Origin: Enterococcus hulanensis
GTDB lineage: Bacteria; Bacillota; Bacilli; Lactobacillales; Enterococcaceae
Assembly (NCBI RefSeq): GCF_005405485.1
Contig: NZ_BJED01000010.1
Location: 62,001-126,000, forward strand
DNA length: 64,000 bases
Direction of reading: 5' to 3'
Of this stretch, positions 36,626-44,634 are shown piece by piece. The notes under the pieces are model-generated. The model worked only from the letters and a program-made list of their open reading frames with translations, was not told the DNA's origin and searched no databases. Both the position numbers and the translations under genes were made by a program. How positions within the stretch are numbered: the stretch's first letter is position 1; every line of letters starts with the position of its first letter.

Positions 36626-36654
36626 TTGTACAAATCACAGATCACATCTAGAAT
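36626..36654 (+). promoter_or_regulatory. Promoter of the GNAT gene
   Basis: TTGTAC and TAGAAT are 17 bases apart; the predicted start of transcription falls on the ATG at 36661. Confidence 0.5.
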
Positions 36655-36660
36655 AGAGGG

Positions 36661-37242
36661 ATGAAAATGATAGTGAAGGGAAATTGCATTGACTTGAGGC
36701 CAGCAACTTTGGCAGATCGTCAGAGAGTCTATGATTGGTGTTTTCAATCAGAAACGACCAAATCTCATAGCGGCCCACCGGATTATCCTGAAATAGCTAT
36801 TGCAACCTATCAGGAGTTTTGTGATGATTATTATGAAGAATATTATTTTACAGGAGCTTATCCAGAAAAAGGACGAGGCTTCCTGATTATGAACAACCAA
36901 AAAGCAGTTGGTTTTATCAGTTATTCAACCTATCATCTGAAACCTTCCTCAGCTGAATTGGATATTTGGATGAAGGACGAAACTAATTGTGGAAAGGGCT
37001 TTGGTAATGACGCGCTTTGTACCTTGAGTGATTATTTGCAGGAAGAGTTAAAAATCAATCTTTTATTGATAGCTCCAGCCAATAAAAATATACGAGCAAT
37101 CAAATCTTACGAAAAAGCTGGCTTCCAAAGAACAGACAAAGCGATGAAAACTTTTTTGACAGAAGCATATCAATTACAATATGGCTGCGGAGATTATGGG
37201 GTAGATGGAACGGCGATATTGGTGAAACATTTAGATAACTAG
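36661..37242 (+). CDS. GNAT-family N-acetyltransferase
   Basis: A 193-residue acetyl-CoA-dependent acetyltransferase. LDIWMKDETNCGKGFGNDALCTL holds the acetyl-CoA pyrophosphate loop (CGKGFGNDAL), and LLIAPANKNIRAIKSYEKAGFQR is the usual C-terminal block. Overall layout is like RimJ and aminoglycoside 6'-acetyltransferases, but resistance should not be inferred. TAGAGGG adjoins the ATG at 36661 and lies six bases before another ATG at 36667, which may be the true start. Confidence 0.87.
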   Translation: MKMIVKGNCIDLRPATLADRQRVYDWCFQSETTKSHSGPPDYPEIAIATYQEFCDDYYEEYYFTGAYPEKGRGFLIMNNQKAVGFISYSTYHLKPSSAELDIWMKDETNCGKGFGNDALCTLSDYLQEELKINLLLIAPANKNIRAIKSYEKAGFQRTDKAMKTFLTEAYQLQYGCGDYGVDGTAILVKHLDN

Positions 37243-37270
37243 AAAAAGACATCAGTTTTGATGTCTTTTT
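37243..37270. terminator. Bidirectional terminator between the GNAT gene and tspO
   Basis: AAAAAGACATCA and TGATGTCTTTTT form a perfect stem around GTTT. Confidence 0.95.
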
Positions 37271-37278
37271 AGCTGTGT

Positions 37279-37746
37279 TTAGTTCAAAATCGCTAGACCA
37301 AATGAAAGATATGTGGCATAAATAATCCAAATTAAATAGGGAATAAAGCAAATTGCTGCTCCGATGGAAATACCGCGAAACTCACGAATACTAAAAATAA
37401 TAGTAATTAATAGGAACAAACTAATAAACGAAGCAATCCAAAAATGCGAACCACCAAAGAAAATAATGCTCCAAATGAAGTTTAGAACCAGTTGGATTCC
37501 GAAAAAAATGTAAGAACGAGTTTTATTCTTCGCTGTTTTGCTATCGATTACTAAAAATAATGCTAATCCGATCAAAGCATAAAGGATGATCCAGATAGTT
37601 CCTACGATGTTGCCTGGAGGAGCCAGAAATGGTTTGTTTAGCTGAGCATAAACCGCTGGAATATTGCCAGCAAAAAAGCCAGATATCGACCCAATTAATT
37701 CTACACCGATAATACAGGCAAGCAGCTTTAAAAATTTATTTAACAA
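37279..37746 (-). CDS. TspO/MBR-family membrane protein
   Basis: A 155-residue five-helix membrane protein. LNKPFLAPPGNIVGTIWIILYALIGLAL and QLVLNFIWSIIFF, visible here as the cores LAPPGNIVGTIWIILYAL and QLVLNFIWSIIFF, are the TspO/MBR signature that binds porphyrins. The ATG on the minus strand follows GGAGGC. A hairpin with a T tract on this strand lies about 100 bases upstream of the start. Confidence 0.9.
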   Translation of the reverse strand: MLNKFLKLLACIIGVELIGSISGFFAGNIPAVYAQLNKPFLAPPGNIVGTIWIILYALIGLALFLVIDSKTAKNKTRSYIFFGIQLVLNFIWSIIFFGGSHFWIASFISLFLLITIIFSIREFRGISIGAAICFIPYLIWIIYATYLSFGLAILN

Positions 37747-37923
37747 GATAGAGCCTCCTTTGTTTTTTATAGTGGGCTAGATTACACTTTATAACGCCAT
37801 CTACTCATTCAGTATAACGAGCATTATCCATAAAATAAAAAAAGATGCTTACAAAAAAAGCCATATGTAAGCGGAAATCATGTTATAATAATTTGGAAGA
37901 TTTTCTAAAGCCAAGAGATTGGC

Positions 37924-37944
37924 AACTTGCAAAATTTGTAAGTT
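37924..37944. repeat. Near-perfect palindrome upstream of ireB
   Basis: AACTTGCAAA, one central A, then TTTGTAAGTT: nine of ten positions pair. It lies 20 bases upstream of a TATAAT at 37964-37969, so it could be an operator for the ireB operon. Confidence 0.4.
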
Positions 37945-38000
37945 TTGTCTTCTTTTAGTAGAATATAATTGTTGATAATTCCAAGGAGAGGTGTGAGAAA

Positions 38001-38270
38001 ATGGGATACACAGATGAAACAGTCCGTTTTGATTTTGATGATAATCGTAAGAAAGAAGTCAGCGAGACATTAACGATCGTTTACAATGCTTTAGCCGAAA
38101 AAGGCTATAATCCGATCAACCAAATCGTCGGCTATTTATTATCAGGAGATCCTGCGTATATTCCTCGTTATCAAGATGCACGAAACTTGATTCGTCGTCA
38201 CGAACGCGATGAAGTTATGGAAGTTTTGGTAAAATACTATCTGAAAGATCATGGTATTGATATTCGATGA
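38001..38270 (+). CDS. ireB: IreB-family regulatory phosphoprotein
   Basis: An 89-residue protein. [44 protein letters not shown] is the conserved UPF0297/IreB sequence, seen as [16 protein letters not shown] and [15 protein letters not shown]. In Enterococcus faecalis IreB is phosphorylated by the kinase IreK and lowers cephalosporin tolerance. GGAGAGG precedes the ATG. It overlaps ruvX by four bases and is always found with ruvX and yrzB. Confidence 0.95.
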   Translation: MGYTDETVRFDFDDNRKKEVSETLTIVYNALAEKGYNPINQIVGYLLSGDPAYIPRYQDARNLIRRHERDEVMEVLVKYYLKDHGIDIR

Positions 38271-38695
38271 GAATAATGGGACTAGATGTCGGCTCTAAAA
38301 CTGTCGGGATCGCGGTAAGTGATCCATTTGGTTGGACGGCTCAAGGAGTCGAGATCATCCGAATCGACGAAGAAAAAGGGAAGTTCGGTTTTGAACGTTT
38401 AGGTGAGCTTGCCAAAGAATACCACGTCACCAAGTTTGTTGTTGGACTTCCTAAAAATATGAATAATTCGATCGGTCCACGGGCAGAAGCTTCGATGGCC
38501 TATGCCGAAAAAATCAAAGAGCTCTTTGATTTACCGGTCGATTTTCAAGATGAGCGACTAACTACAGTGCAAGCTGAACGAATGTTGGTCGAACAGGCGG
38601 ACGTTTCGCGTTCGAAAAGAAAAAAAGTTATCGATAAACTTGCGGCGGTTATGATTTTGCAGAATTATCTCGATCGTACCGGCAACAAAATTTAG
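38267..38695 (+). CDS. ruvX: RuvX/YqgF family Holliday-junction resolvase or rRNA-processing nuclease
   Basis: A 142-residue RNase-H-like protein. [20 protein letters not shown], then [19 protein letters not shown] and [16 protein letters not shown] carry the acidic residues of the YqgF fold. Members process the 5' end of 16S rRNA or resolve junctions. It overlaps ireB by four bases and is followed by yrzB. Confidence 0.95.
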   Translation: MRIMGLDVGSKTVGIAVSDPFGWTAQGVEIIRIDEEKGKFGFERLGELAKEYHVTKFVVGLPKNMNNSIGPRAEASMAYAEKIKELFDLPVDFQDERLTTVQAERMLVEQADVSRSKRKKVIDKLAAVMILQNYLDRTGNKI

Positions 38696-38710
38696 AAAAG
38701 AGGAATAAGA

Positions 38711-39025
38711 ATGGCACACGAACACACACATGATCACGAGCAGGATCATGACCACGAACATGAAGTGATCACTCTAGTAGACGATGAAGGAAATGAAACG
38801 CTATACGAGATTCTTTTGACTATCGATGGTCAAGAAGAATTCAATCGTAATTACGTGTTGCTTTACCCAGCAGGCGCACCTGAAGATGAGGATGTTGAAT
38901 TGCAAGCTTACGCATACGTTGAAAACGAAGACGGCAGCGAAGGTGAATTACAACAAATCGAAACAGATGCTGAATGGGACATGATCGAAGAGGTCTTTAA
39001 TACTTTCATGACCGAAGAAGAATAG
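38711..39025 (+). CDS. yrzB: DUF1292 (YrzB-type) protein
   Basis: A 104-residue acidic protein. [22 protein letters not shown] and [16 protein letters not shown] mark DUF1292. The N-terminus is His/Asp/Glu-rich ([16 protein letters not shown]), a possible metal-binding stretch that precedes the family domain and is longer than in many relatives. GAGGAA precedes the ATG. Third gene of the conserved ireB-ruvX-yrzB unit; function unknown. Confidence 0.93.
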   Translation: MAHEHTHDHEQDHDHEHEVITLVDDEGNETLYEILLTIDGQEEFNRNYVLLYPAGAPEDEDVELQAYAYVENEDGSEGELQQIETDAEWDMIEEVFNTFMTEEE

Positions 39026-39036
39026 CAAAAAGCAAG

Positions 39037-39068
39037 AGGAGTCCTATATTCTAGGACTCCTTTTTTTT
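39037..39068 (+). terminator. Terminator of ireB-ruvX-yrzB
   Basis: AGGAGTCCTA and TAGGACTCCT form a perfect stem, then eight T. Confidence 0.95.
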
Positions 39069-39167
39069 ATAAGTAATTCATTGTTCTGATACTAAAGAAG
39101 TAAAAGCGGTCAATAAAAATAAGTATTTTTATATCAATCAATTAAAAATCCGACTCAAACAAATCAT

Positions 39168-39196
39168 TTGTCACCTGCTAAAAGTAAGCGTAACAT
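39168..39196 (+). promoter_or_regulatory. Promoter of the lactate oxidase gene
   Basis: TTGTCA and TAACAT are 17 bases apart. The predicted start of transcription coincides with the cre site. Confidence 0.65.
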
Positions 39197-39202
39197 AAAT
39201 TG

Positions 39203-39216
39203 TGTAAACGTTATCA
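39203..39216 (+). promoter_or_regulatory. CcpA (cre) site of the lactate oxidase gene
   Basis: TGTAAACGTTATCA fully matches the cre consensus TGWNANCGNTNWCA and lies over the transcription start, which predicts catabolite repression. Confidence 0.85.
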
Positions 39217-39236
39217 CTTTGAAGGTAGGGATTCAG

Positions 39237-40340
39237 ATGGAAATGATTTATCAAGCGAGCACAGCAGAAGGTGCAATTGATTTTATTAATATGTACGATT
39301 TAGAAGAAGCAGCAAAGGAAGTTATACCGCAAGGCGGTTACGGCTACATCAGCAGCGGTGCTGGAGATATTTTTACGTATCAGGAAAATGAAAGGGCTTT
39401 TAACCATAAATTGATTATTCCTCACGTATTGCGAGATGTTGAGCTGCCAGTTACAAAGACAGATTTTGAGGGAGAAGAATTGACTGCTCCTATCATTATG
39501 GCCCCAGTTGCTGCTCACGGCTTAGCAAATGTTGCGGCAGAACGAGCTTCGGCAAAAGGCGTTGCACGTTTTGGTACAATTTATACGGCTAGTTCGTATG
39601 CCTCATGTACATTAGAGGAGATTCGCGAGGCAGGCGGAGCAGAGGCACCTCAATGGTTTCAGTTTTATATGAGTAAAGATGATGGAATCAATCGCGATAT
39701 TTTGGCTATGGCAAAACGCAATGGTGCTAAAGCAATCGTATTGACCGCTGATGCGACAGTGGGCGGCAATCGAGAAACCGATCGAAGAAATGGTTTTACT
39801 TTTCCTTTAGCGATGCCGATCGTTCAGGCATATCAATCAGGTATTGGTCAAACCATGGATGCCGTCTATGGTTCATCAAAGCAAAAACTCAGTTCAAAAG
39901 ATGTGGAATTTATTGCGAGTTATTCTGATTTACCAGTCTATGTAAAAGGTGTCCAATCAGAAGAAGATGTTGAACGATCACTTGGTTCAGGTGCTTCAGG
40001 TATTTGGGTCTCTAATCATGGGGGACGTCAATTAGACGGTGGGCCAGCTGCTTTCGATTCTTTGCAATATGTAGCTGAGGCCGTTGCAGGAAGAGCACCG
40101 ATTGTTTTTGATAGTGGTGTTCGTCGTGGACAGCACATTTTCAAGGCACTGGCTTCTGGTGCGGATTTGGTCGCAATCGGCCGCCCCGCTATTTATGGTT
40201 TGGCTCTGGGAGGTTCAACAGGCGTTCAACAAGTCTTTGATTTCTTTAAAAATGAATTAGAGATGGTGATGCAGTTAGCTGGAACACAAACAGTCAATGA
40301 TATTAAAAAGATTGCGTTAAGAGAAAACAGGTACTTATAG
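39237..40340 (+). CDS. lctO: L-lactate oxidase (FMN-dependent alpha-hydroxyacid oxidase)
   Basis: A 367-residue flavoenzyme that oxidises L-lactate to pyruvate with O2 and yields H2O2. Blocks: YGYISSGAGDIFTYQENERAF, the substrate Tyr of FQFYMSKDD, VYVKGVQSEED (FMN Lys), and WVSNHGGRQLDGGPAAF with the catalytic His and Arg. Length is like the Aerococcus and streptococcal enzymes rather than cytochrome-linked dehydrogenases. The ATG at 39237 follows GTAGGG; the earlier start at 39168 is in the promoter. A cre site controls it. Confidence 0.92.
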   Translation: MEMIYQASTAEGAIDFINMYDLEEAAKEVIPQGGYGYISSGAGDIFTYQENERAFNHKLIIPHVLRDVELPVTKTDFEGEELTAPIIMAPVAAHGLANVAAERASAKGVARFGTIYTASSYASCTLEEIREAGGAEAPQWFQFYMSKDDGINRDILAMAKRNGAKAIVLTADATVGGNRETDRRNGFTFPLAMPIVQAYQSGIGQTMDAVYGSSKQKLSSKDVEFIASYSDLPVYVKGVQSEEDVERSLGSGASGIWVSNHGGRQLDGGPAAFDSLQYVAEAVAGRAPIVFDSGVRRGQHIFKALASGADLVAIGRPAIYGLALGGSTGVQQVFDFFKNELEMVMQLAGTQTVNDIKKIALRENRYL

Positions 40341-40681
40341 AGGTTGAATTCTTACTTGGTGGAGATTCAATAGTACTTTGTTTTAAGTCTCGAATAATCG
40401 CGATAGATAATTTGTAAAAGCAGGAAAGGGTGCTGGCTGAGCGGGCATTCTTTCCTGTTTTTATTTTTATTAGAAAATGCTCTAGGCGACTAAACAGGAA
40501 GTGTGAATTCTTCGATTAAAATAGTGGTTGTTATTAAATAATTGTGTTACTACACCAGCTATTCAAATTAAAACTGTATTATTAGCTGTTTTTCATAAGC
40601 AAGTTTCTATAGGTTTGTGTTTTTTATATGCTATAAATAAATCATCATTTAGAATTTACTAAAATCAAAAGGGAGATGATA
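40341..40681. other. Intergenic stretch with one terminator
   Basis: Besides the terminator of lctO (about 40417-40466) I see nothing supportable: no ORF with a ribosome site, no repeat, and only weak promoter-like elements (TATAAA at 40632) before the next gene. Confidence 0.6.
40417..40466 (+). terminator. Terminator after lctO
   Basis: AGCAGGAAAG pairs with CTTTCCTGTTT around a 21-base loop that has its own TGC/GCA pairing, followed by T residues. Confidence 0.8.
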
Positions 40682-41521
40682 TTGTTGAAAAAATGGTTGG
40701 TAGGGTTAAGCTTGGTTATAGCAGGGGTGGTTCTGACTGCATGCGGCAGCGGACAATCTAGTGAAGATGATAGTTGGAAGAAAGTCGAGGAAAAGAAAGA
40801 ACTAGTAGTAGCAACTTCAGGAACACTTTTTCCTTCTTCTTATTACAATGATGAAAATAAACTGATTGGTTATGATGTGGATGTCGCAAAAGCTGTAGCC
40901 AAAAAATTAGATCTAAAAATAAAGTTCAAAGAGTACAATGTTGATGGTCAAGTAACCGCTGTCAAGCGCGGCGAAGCAGATTTTGCGGCAAATGATTTTG
41001 GTTTATCAGGAGAACGGGCAAAGAAATTTTCGTTGTCTTCACCAATCAAGTATTCCTTTGATAGTATGATTGTAAGAAAAAGCGATGACTCTGGTATTCA
41101 TTCTTTAAAAGATCTAAAAGATAAAAAGGCAGCCGGTGAACCGAATACCAGCTATATGAAGATCGCTGAAAAATATGGGGCAAAAGCAGTGACATACGAC
41201 AATGCTACAAATGATCAATATTTGACTGATGTAGCAAACGGTCGGACAGACGTAATTTTAAATGACTATTATTTACAAAAAATGTCGGTTGCGGCTTTAC
41301 CAGATATTCCTGTCAAAATTTTAGAGGATGTTTATTTCAATGCGAATTCAACCGGTTTTCTGTTCGATAAAGAAAATCAAACCTTAAAAACTAAAATAGA
41401 TAACGCCTTGGCCGACCTAAAAAAGGATGGGACGCTAAAGAAAATCGCTGAACAATATTTTGGTACAGATGTTTCCGTGAAACCAAAACAAGAAGTGAGC
41501 GAAAAGGTTTCGGCAGATTAA
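40682..41521 (+). CDS. Amino-acid ABC transporter substrate-binding lipoprotein
   Basis: A 279-residue extracellular binding protein. After a short basic start, the lipobox VLTACGSG gives a lipid-anchored Cys. The type II solute-binding fold of family 3 is seen in KELVVATSGTLFPSSYYND, LIGYDVDVAKAVAKKL and NYDATNDQ-like lobes near VANGRTDVILNDY. A TTG start at 40682 or 40685, six to nine bases after GGGAG, is preferred to the ATG at 40676, which overlaps the site. The stop overlaps the permease start by one base. Confidence 0.9.
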   Translation: MLKKWLVGLSLVIAGVVLTACGSGQSSEDDSWKKVEEKKELVVATSGTLFPSSYYNDENKLIGYDVDVAKAVAKKLDLKIKFKEYNVDGQVTAVKRGEADFAANDFGLSGERAKKFSLSSPIKYSFDSMIVRKSDDSGIHSLKDLKDKKAAGEPNTSYMKIAEKYGAKAVTYDNATNDQYLTDVANGRTDVILNDYYLQKMSVAALPDIPVKILEDVYFNANSTGFLFDKENQTLKTKIDNALADLKKDGTLKKIAEQYFGTDVSVKPKQEVSEKVSAD

Positions 41522-42180
41522 TGTATATTCCAACAATCGACCTATCTTTAATGGTGAAGTCAATTCCATTTCTTTTGAGCGGATTAGGCTATACATTAGG
41601 GATTAGTCTCACAGCCTTTCTATTTGGCAATTTGATGGGTATCTTAATGACCGTTCTTGGATTTTTCTCGTGGAGGCCAATAAGACTTTTTGTTAAGTTC
41701 TATTTATCTTTTTTACGAGGAACACCAGCACTAGTTTTATTGTTTTTACTATATTTCGGTTTGCCCTACCAATTGAATGCAGTGGTGGCAGCGGTCATTT
41801 GTTTCAGCTTGACCAGCAGTGCATTTATTGGCGAAATATACCGCGGGTCAATCGCAGGGGTTAATGCGGGACAATGGGATGCCGCGTATGCGTTGGGGAA
41901 TCGTTTCTTTCCAACAATGTGGTACATTATTCTGCCACAGGCGGCACGAATCTCGATCCCAGCATTGAGCAATGTAGCGATGGACCTTGTCAAAGGAACA
42001 TCGTTGGCGGCAATGATCACGGTCCCGGATATTTTCCAAAAAGCTAAAATCATTGGCGGCCGAACTTTTGATTATCTTTCCATGTACATTTTAGTTGCAT
42101 TGATTTATTGGCTGCTTTGTATCGGGATCGGACACATTCAGTCTCGTTTGGAAAGATTTTTCCAAAAAAAATATGTATAA
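41521..42180 (+). CDS. Amino-acid ABC transporter permease (HisM/GlnP type)
   Basis: A 219-residue membrane permease with five segments. The EAA loop SIAGVNAGQWDAAYALGNRF and PQAARISIPALSNVAMDLVKGTSL are the usual block that contacts the ATPase. It completes an SBP-permease pair, but no ATPase gene follows; a strong terminator stands eight bases after its stop. The ATPase must be encoded elsewhere or be shared. Confidence 0.93.
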   Translation: MYIPTIDLSLMVKSIPFLLSGLGYTLGISLTAFLFGNLMGILMTVLGFFSWRPIRLFVKFYLSFLRGTPALVLLFLLYFGLPYQLNAVVAAVICFSLTSSAFIGEIYRGSIAGVNAGQWDAAYALGNRFFPTMWYIILPQAARISIPALSNVAMDLVKGTSLAAMITVPDIFQKAKIIGGRTFDYLSMYILVALIYWLLCIGIGHIQSRLERFFQKKYV

Positions 42181-42224
42181 AAAAGAGAAGAACCCACACA
42201 AAATTGTGGGTTCTTCTCTTTTTT
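42179..42224. terminator. Bidirectional terminator between the permease and the TetR gene
   Basis: An 18-base perfect stem, AAAAGAGAAG to CCCACA with its complement, with A and T tracts outside. Confidence 0.95.
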
Positions 42225-42789
42225 AGGCTTTCAACGCATCTAAGACCATTTGCGCGACAGCATCATAGGCATACTTCTGTTGATCGTACAGACCTTCCTT
42301 AATATTCAGTGCATGACGATGTAAAACATTAAAGACGGTAGCCATATGCAAGTTTACGGGTAATTTTTTTAAATAGCCGACGCTGATTGCTTCGTTTAGC
42401 AGATTAATTACAATCGTATTGTTTTCATAGAGACTGTCTTCAGAGATGTTCAACATTTTAATTTGTTCAATCAAAGTCAGGCCATCGGGATGCTGGATAG
42501 CATAATCAAACACGGAACGAATATAGTTCTCGATCCTTATTTTGACTGGTATATTTGAATCGTTCAATGTTTCCAAGCGACCCATTGCTTTTATCTGTTC
42601 AAGCTCACGATTGTAGGCACTTAAGAGCAAGTCATTCTTATTTTTAAAGTACAGATAGACATTAGACTGTGCAATTCCTACGATTTTGGCTACTTTTACA
42701 GTAGACACGGCCGCGGCGCCTTCATGCAAAATAATTTGAACAGTAGCATCTAAAATTTTTGTGATTTTTGTATTATCCTTCTTCTTCAT
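42223..42789 (-). CDS. TetR-family regulator of the divergent NmrA-like gene
   Basis: A 188-residue repressor. The HTH is VSTVKVAKIVGIAQSNVYLYFKNKNDLL. No ribosome site precedes the ATG, and its own promoter (minus strand TTGATA, 17 bases, TATACT at 42796-42801) puts the transcription start at the ATG, so a leaderless mRNA is likely. Two matching palindromes in the divergent gene's promoter are the probable operators. The ligand is unknown. Confidence 0.88.
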   Translation of the reverse strand: MKKKDNTKITKILDATVQIILHEGAAAVSTVKVAKIVGIAQSNVYLYFKNKNDLLLSAYNRELEQIKAMGRLETLNDSNIPVKIRIENYIRSVFDYAIQHPDGLTLIEQIKMLNISEDSLYENNTIVINLLNEAISVGYLKKLPVNLHMATVFNVLHRHALNIKEGLYDQQKYAYDAVAQMVLDALKA

Positions 42790-42795
42790 AGTCTT

Positions 42796-42824
42796 AGTAT
42801 AAAACTAATTTTTTAGTTTATCAA
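42796..42824 (-). promoter_or_regulatory. Promoter of the TetR gene, giving a leaderless message
   Basis: TTGATA and TATACT with 17 bases between on the minus strand; the start falls at about 42789, the A of the start codon. The spacer is a palindrome, AAACTAA-N4-TTAGTTT. Confidence 0.65.
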
Positions 42825-42826
42825 GA

Positions 42827-42855
42827 TTGACAAAGATAGAGCTATCTTTTATAAT
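42827..42855 (+). promoter_or_regulatory. Consensus promoter of the NmrA-like gene
   Basis: TTGACA and TATAAT with 17 bases between, a perfect sigma-A promoter. The spacer and -35 are filled by palindrome 1. Confidence 0.9.
42832..42849. promoter_or_regulatory. TetR operator 1 (palindrome)
   Basis: AAAGATAGAGCTATCTTT is a perfect 18-base palindrome located between -35 and -10 of the NmrA-like gene. Confidence 0.8.
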
Positions 42856-42862
42856 TTCCTTT

Positions 42863-42880
42863 AAAGATAGTTCTATCTTT
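42863..42880. promoter_or_regulatory. TetR operator 2 (palindrome)
   Basis: AAAGATAGTTCTATCTTT repeats operator 1 with one change in the centre, 31 bases (three helix turns) further on, over the transcription start. Confidence 0.8.
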
Positions 42881-42905
42881 TAAAAACGAAAGAAGGTTTC
42901 TTATT

Positions 42906-43826
42906 ATGAAAATCGCAATGTTAGGTTCCCTAGGAAATGTAAATAGCTTGATGATTCCCAAATTGATTGAGGAAGGTCATGATGTCACAGTTATTACCTC
43001 TAATACAGAACGTGTCCCTCAAATAAAAGAGTTAGGTGCAACGGCTGAAGTTGGTACGATGGCTGATCCAGATTTTTTGACAAAAGTATTTACTGATAAA
43101 GATGTCGTTTATTTAATGATTTCTGGAACTGGTGCCGGACTCGACTTAAATCTGGAAATGAAGAAGCAAGGAGAGATTTTTAGAGAGGCAATCACGAATG
43201 CAGGTGTGCATAAAGTTGTTCAATTAAGCAGTGTTGGAGCAGAGGCAGGTCCAGAAGCAGGCTCATTACACGCTTATCAATATCTTGAAACAGAGCTTAA
43301 AAAAATGACTGATGTCGATATTGCATTTGTCCGTCCAGTTGGTTTTTACAATAATTTATACAGTAATCTAGCTACTATTAAAAACGAACATGCCATTTAC
43401 TCAAATATTCCAGAAGATACTGTACAAAAATATGTTGCTCCCAGCGATATTGCCAATGTCGCTTTACCTCTAATCGAAGAAGTACCAAAAGGAGTAACCG
43501 TTCACTATGCGGTCAGTGATACATTTTCAATGAAAGATTTTATTGGCAAACTTACTGAAGCGGCGGATATGCCAGACCTGCATTTTGTGGAGATCACTGA
43601 TGAACAAATGAAACAAGGAATGATAGCTAATCAAGTTCCTGAAACCATTATCGATGCATTCTTAAAAACAAATCAATACCAAAAGAGTGCTAAAAATATT
43701 TACGCTGCCCTTAACGAAAGTAATACGACAGTCGGGACAGTCAAACTTGCTGATTTTGTTAAGCAATACACTCAGGCAATCATCAATACTCAAGACAGTC
43801 ATCGCTCATCAACGATCGTCGATTAA
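42906..43826 (+). CDS. NmrA-like NAD(P)-binding oxidoreductase/regulator
   Basis: A 306-residue Rossmann protein of the atypical SDR/NmrA group. The N-terminus KIAMLGSLGNVNSLMIPKLIEEGHDVTVIT carries a modified glycine motif, and VVQLSSVGAEAG and IAFVRPVGFYNNLY follow. Such proteins act as quinone or NADP sensors or reductases. The gene is divergent from the TetR gene and has a consensus promoter flanked by two operators, so it is strongly inducible. Substrate unknown. Confidence 0.87.
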   Translation: MKIAMLGSLGNVNSLMIPKLIEEGHDVTVITSNTERVPQIKELGATAEVGTMADPDFLTKVFTDKDVVYLMISGTGAGLDLNLEMKKQGEIFREAITNAGVHKVVQLSSVGAEAGPEAGSLHAYQYLETELKKMTDVDIAFVRPVGFYNNLYSNLATIKNEHAIYSNIPEDTVQKYVAPSDIANVALPLIEEVPKGVTVHYAVSDTFSMKDFIGKLTEAADMPDLHFVEITDEQMKQGMIANQVPETIIDAFLKTNQYQKSAKNIYAALNESNTTVGTVKLADFVKQYTQAIINTQDSHRSSTIVD

Positions 43827-43848
43827 AAACTAAAGAAGTAAGCAACTA

Positions 43849-43876
43849 AGCAAAGTCAAACGACTTTGCTTTTTTT
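43849..43876 (+). terminator. Terminator after the NmrA-like gene
   Basis: AGCAAAGTC and GACTTTGCT pair around AAAC, then seven T. Confidence 0.95.
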
Positions 43877-43887
43877 CTGATCCATCA

Positions 43888-43916
43888 TTGATAATTAAAG
43901 TGATAAACAGGATAAT
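43888..43916 (+). promoter_or_regulatory. Promoter of the two-component operon
   Basis: TTGATA and GATAAT with 17 bases between, about 35 bases before the response-regulator start. Confidence 0.65.
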
Positions 43917-43950
43917 AAAAATCATAATGACAAAAGACGAGGATAAGAAA

Positions 43951-44631
43951 ATGAAAAAGAAAATTATTTTGATTGAGGACGACGAAAACCTGCGCAGAGG
44001 AATTTCGTTTTATTTGGAGCAAGAGGACTACGAGGTTTTTGTAAATGGCAGGGTCAAAGGGGCTCTTAGCTTGATTCAAGAGACATCTCCAGATTTGATT
44101 ATTTTAGATGTAACACTTCCTGATGGAAATGGCTTTGAGTTGTGCCAAGAAATAAGACAAGTTTCGACTGTACCGCTTTTTTTCCTGACAGCGCACGACT
44201 TAGAGTCGGATATTTTAACTGGATTGTCAATAGGCGGAGATGATTATTTAACTAAGCCATTCTCTTTAGCAATTTTGAAGGCAAAAGTAGCGTTACTCTT
44301 TAAAAAGCAAGAGGATCGGACCAAAAAAATCGTATTGCAGCCTTTTGTTTTAAATTTGGACAGCCATCGCTTATTCAAAAATGATGTGGAAATCCCCTTG
44401 AGTACGACAGAGTTTCGTTTGATCAATTACTTGATGAAAAATGCAGGCATTGTATTAGAAAAAGAATTATTGCTTGAAGCATTGTGGGACGATCAAGGAA
44501 AATTTGTTGATGAAAATGTCCTGTCGGTAAATATTCGCAGGATTCGGCTGAAAATCGAGGCAGATCCTAAAAATCCACAGTACATTGAGACCATCCGAGG
44601 GATTGGATATCTTTGGAAAAGAGGTGAGTGA
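43951..44631 (+). CDS. OmpR-family response regulator
   Basis: A 226-residue regulator with a receiver domain (Asp53 in LIILDVTLPDGNG, Lys in LTKPFSLAIL) and a C-terminal winged helix (FRLINYLMKNAGIVLEKELLLEALW). The ATG at 43951 follows GAGGAT; earlier in-frame ATGs are at 43888 and 43927, but the first lies in the promoter. It is followed by a histidine kinase and an ABC exporter, so it likely controls that exporter. Confidence 0.93.
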   Translation: MKKKIILIEDDENLRRGISFYLEQEDYEVFVNGRVKGALSLIQETSPDLIILDVTLPDGNGFELCQEIRQVSTVPLFFLTAHDLESDILTGLSIGGDDYLTKPFSLAILKAKVALLFKKQEDRTKKIVLQPFVLNLDSHRLFKNDVEIPLSTTEFRLINYLMKNAGIVLEKELLLEALWDDQGKFVDENVLSVNIRRIRLKIEADPKNPQYIETIRGIGYLWKRGE

Positions 44632-44634
44632 TTT

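Noticed and set aside
36661-37242. Aminoglycoside resistance by the GNAT protein
   Set aside because: Only the general acetyl-CoA motif is clear; the substrate side does not allow a resistance claim.
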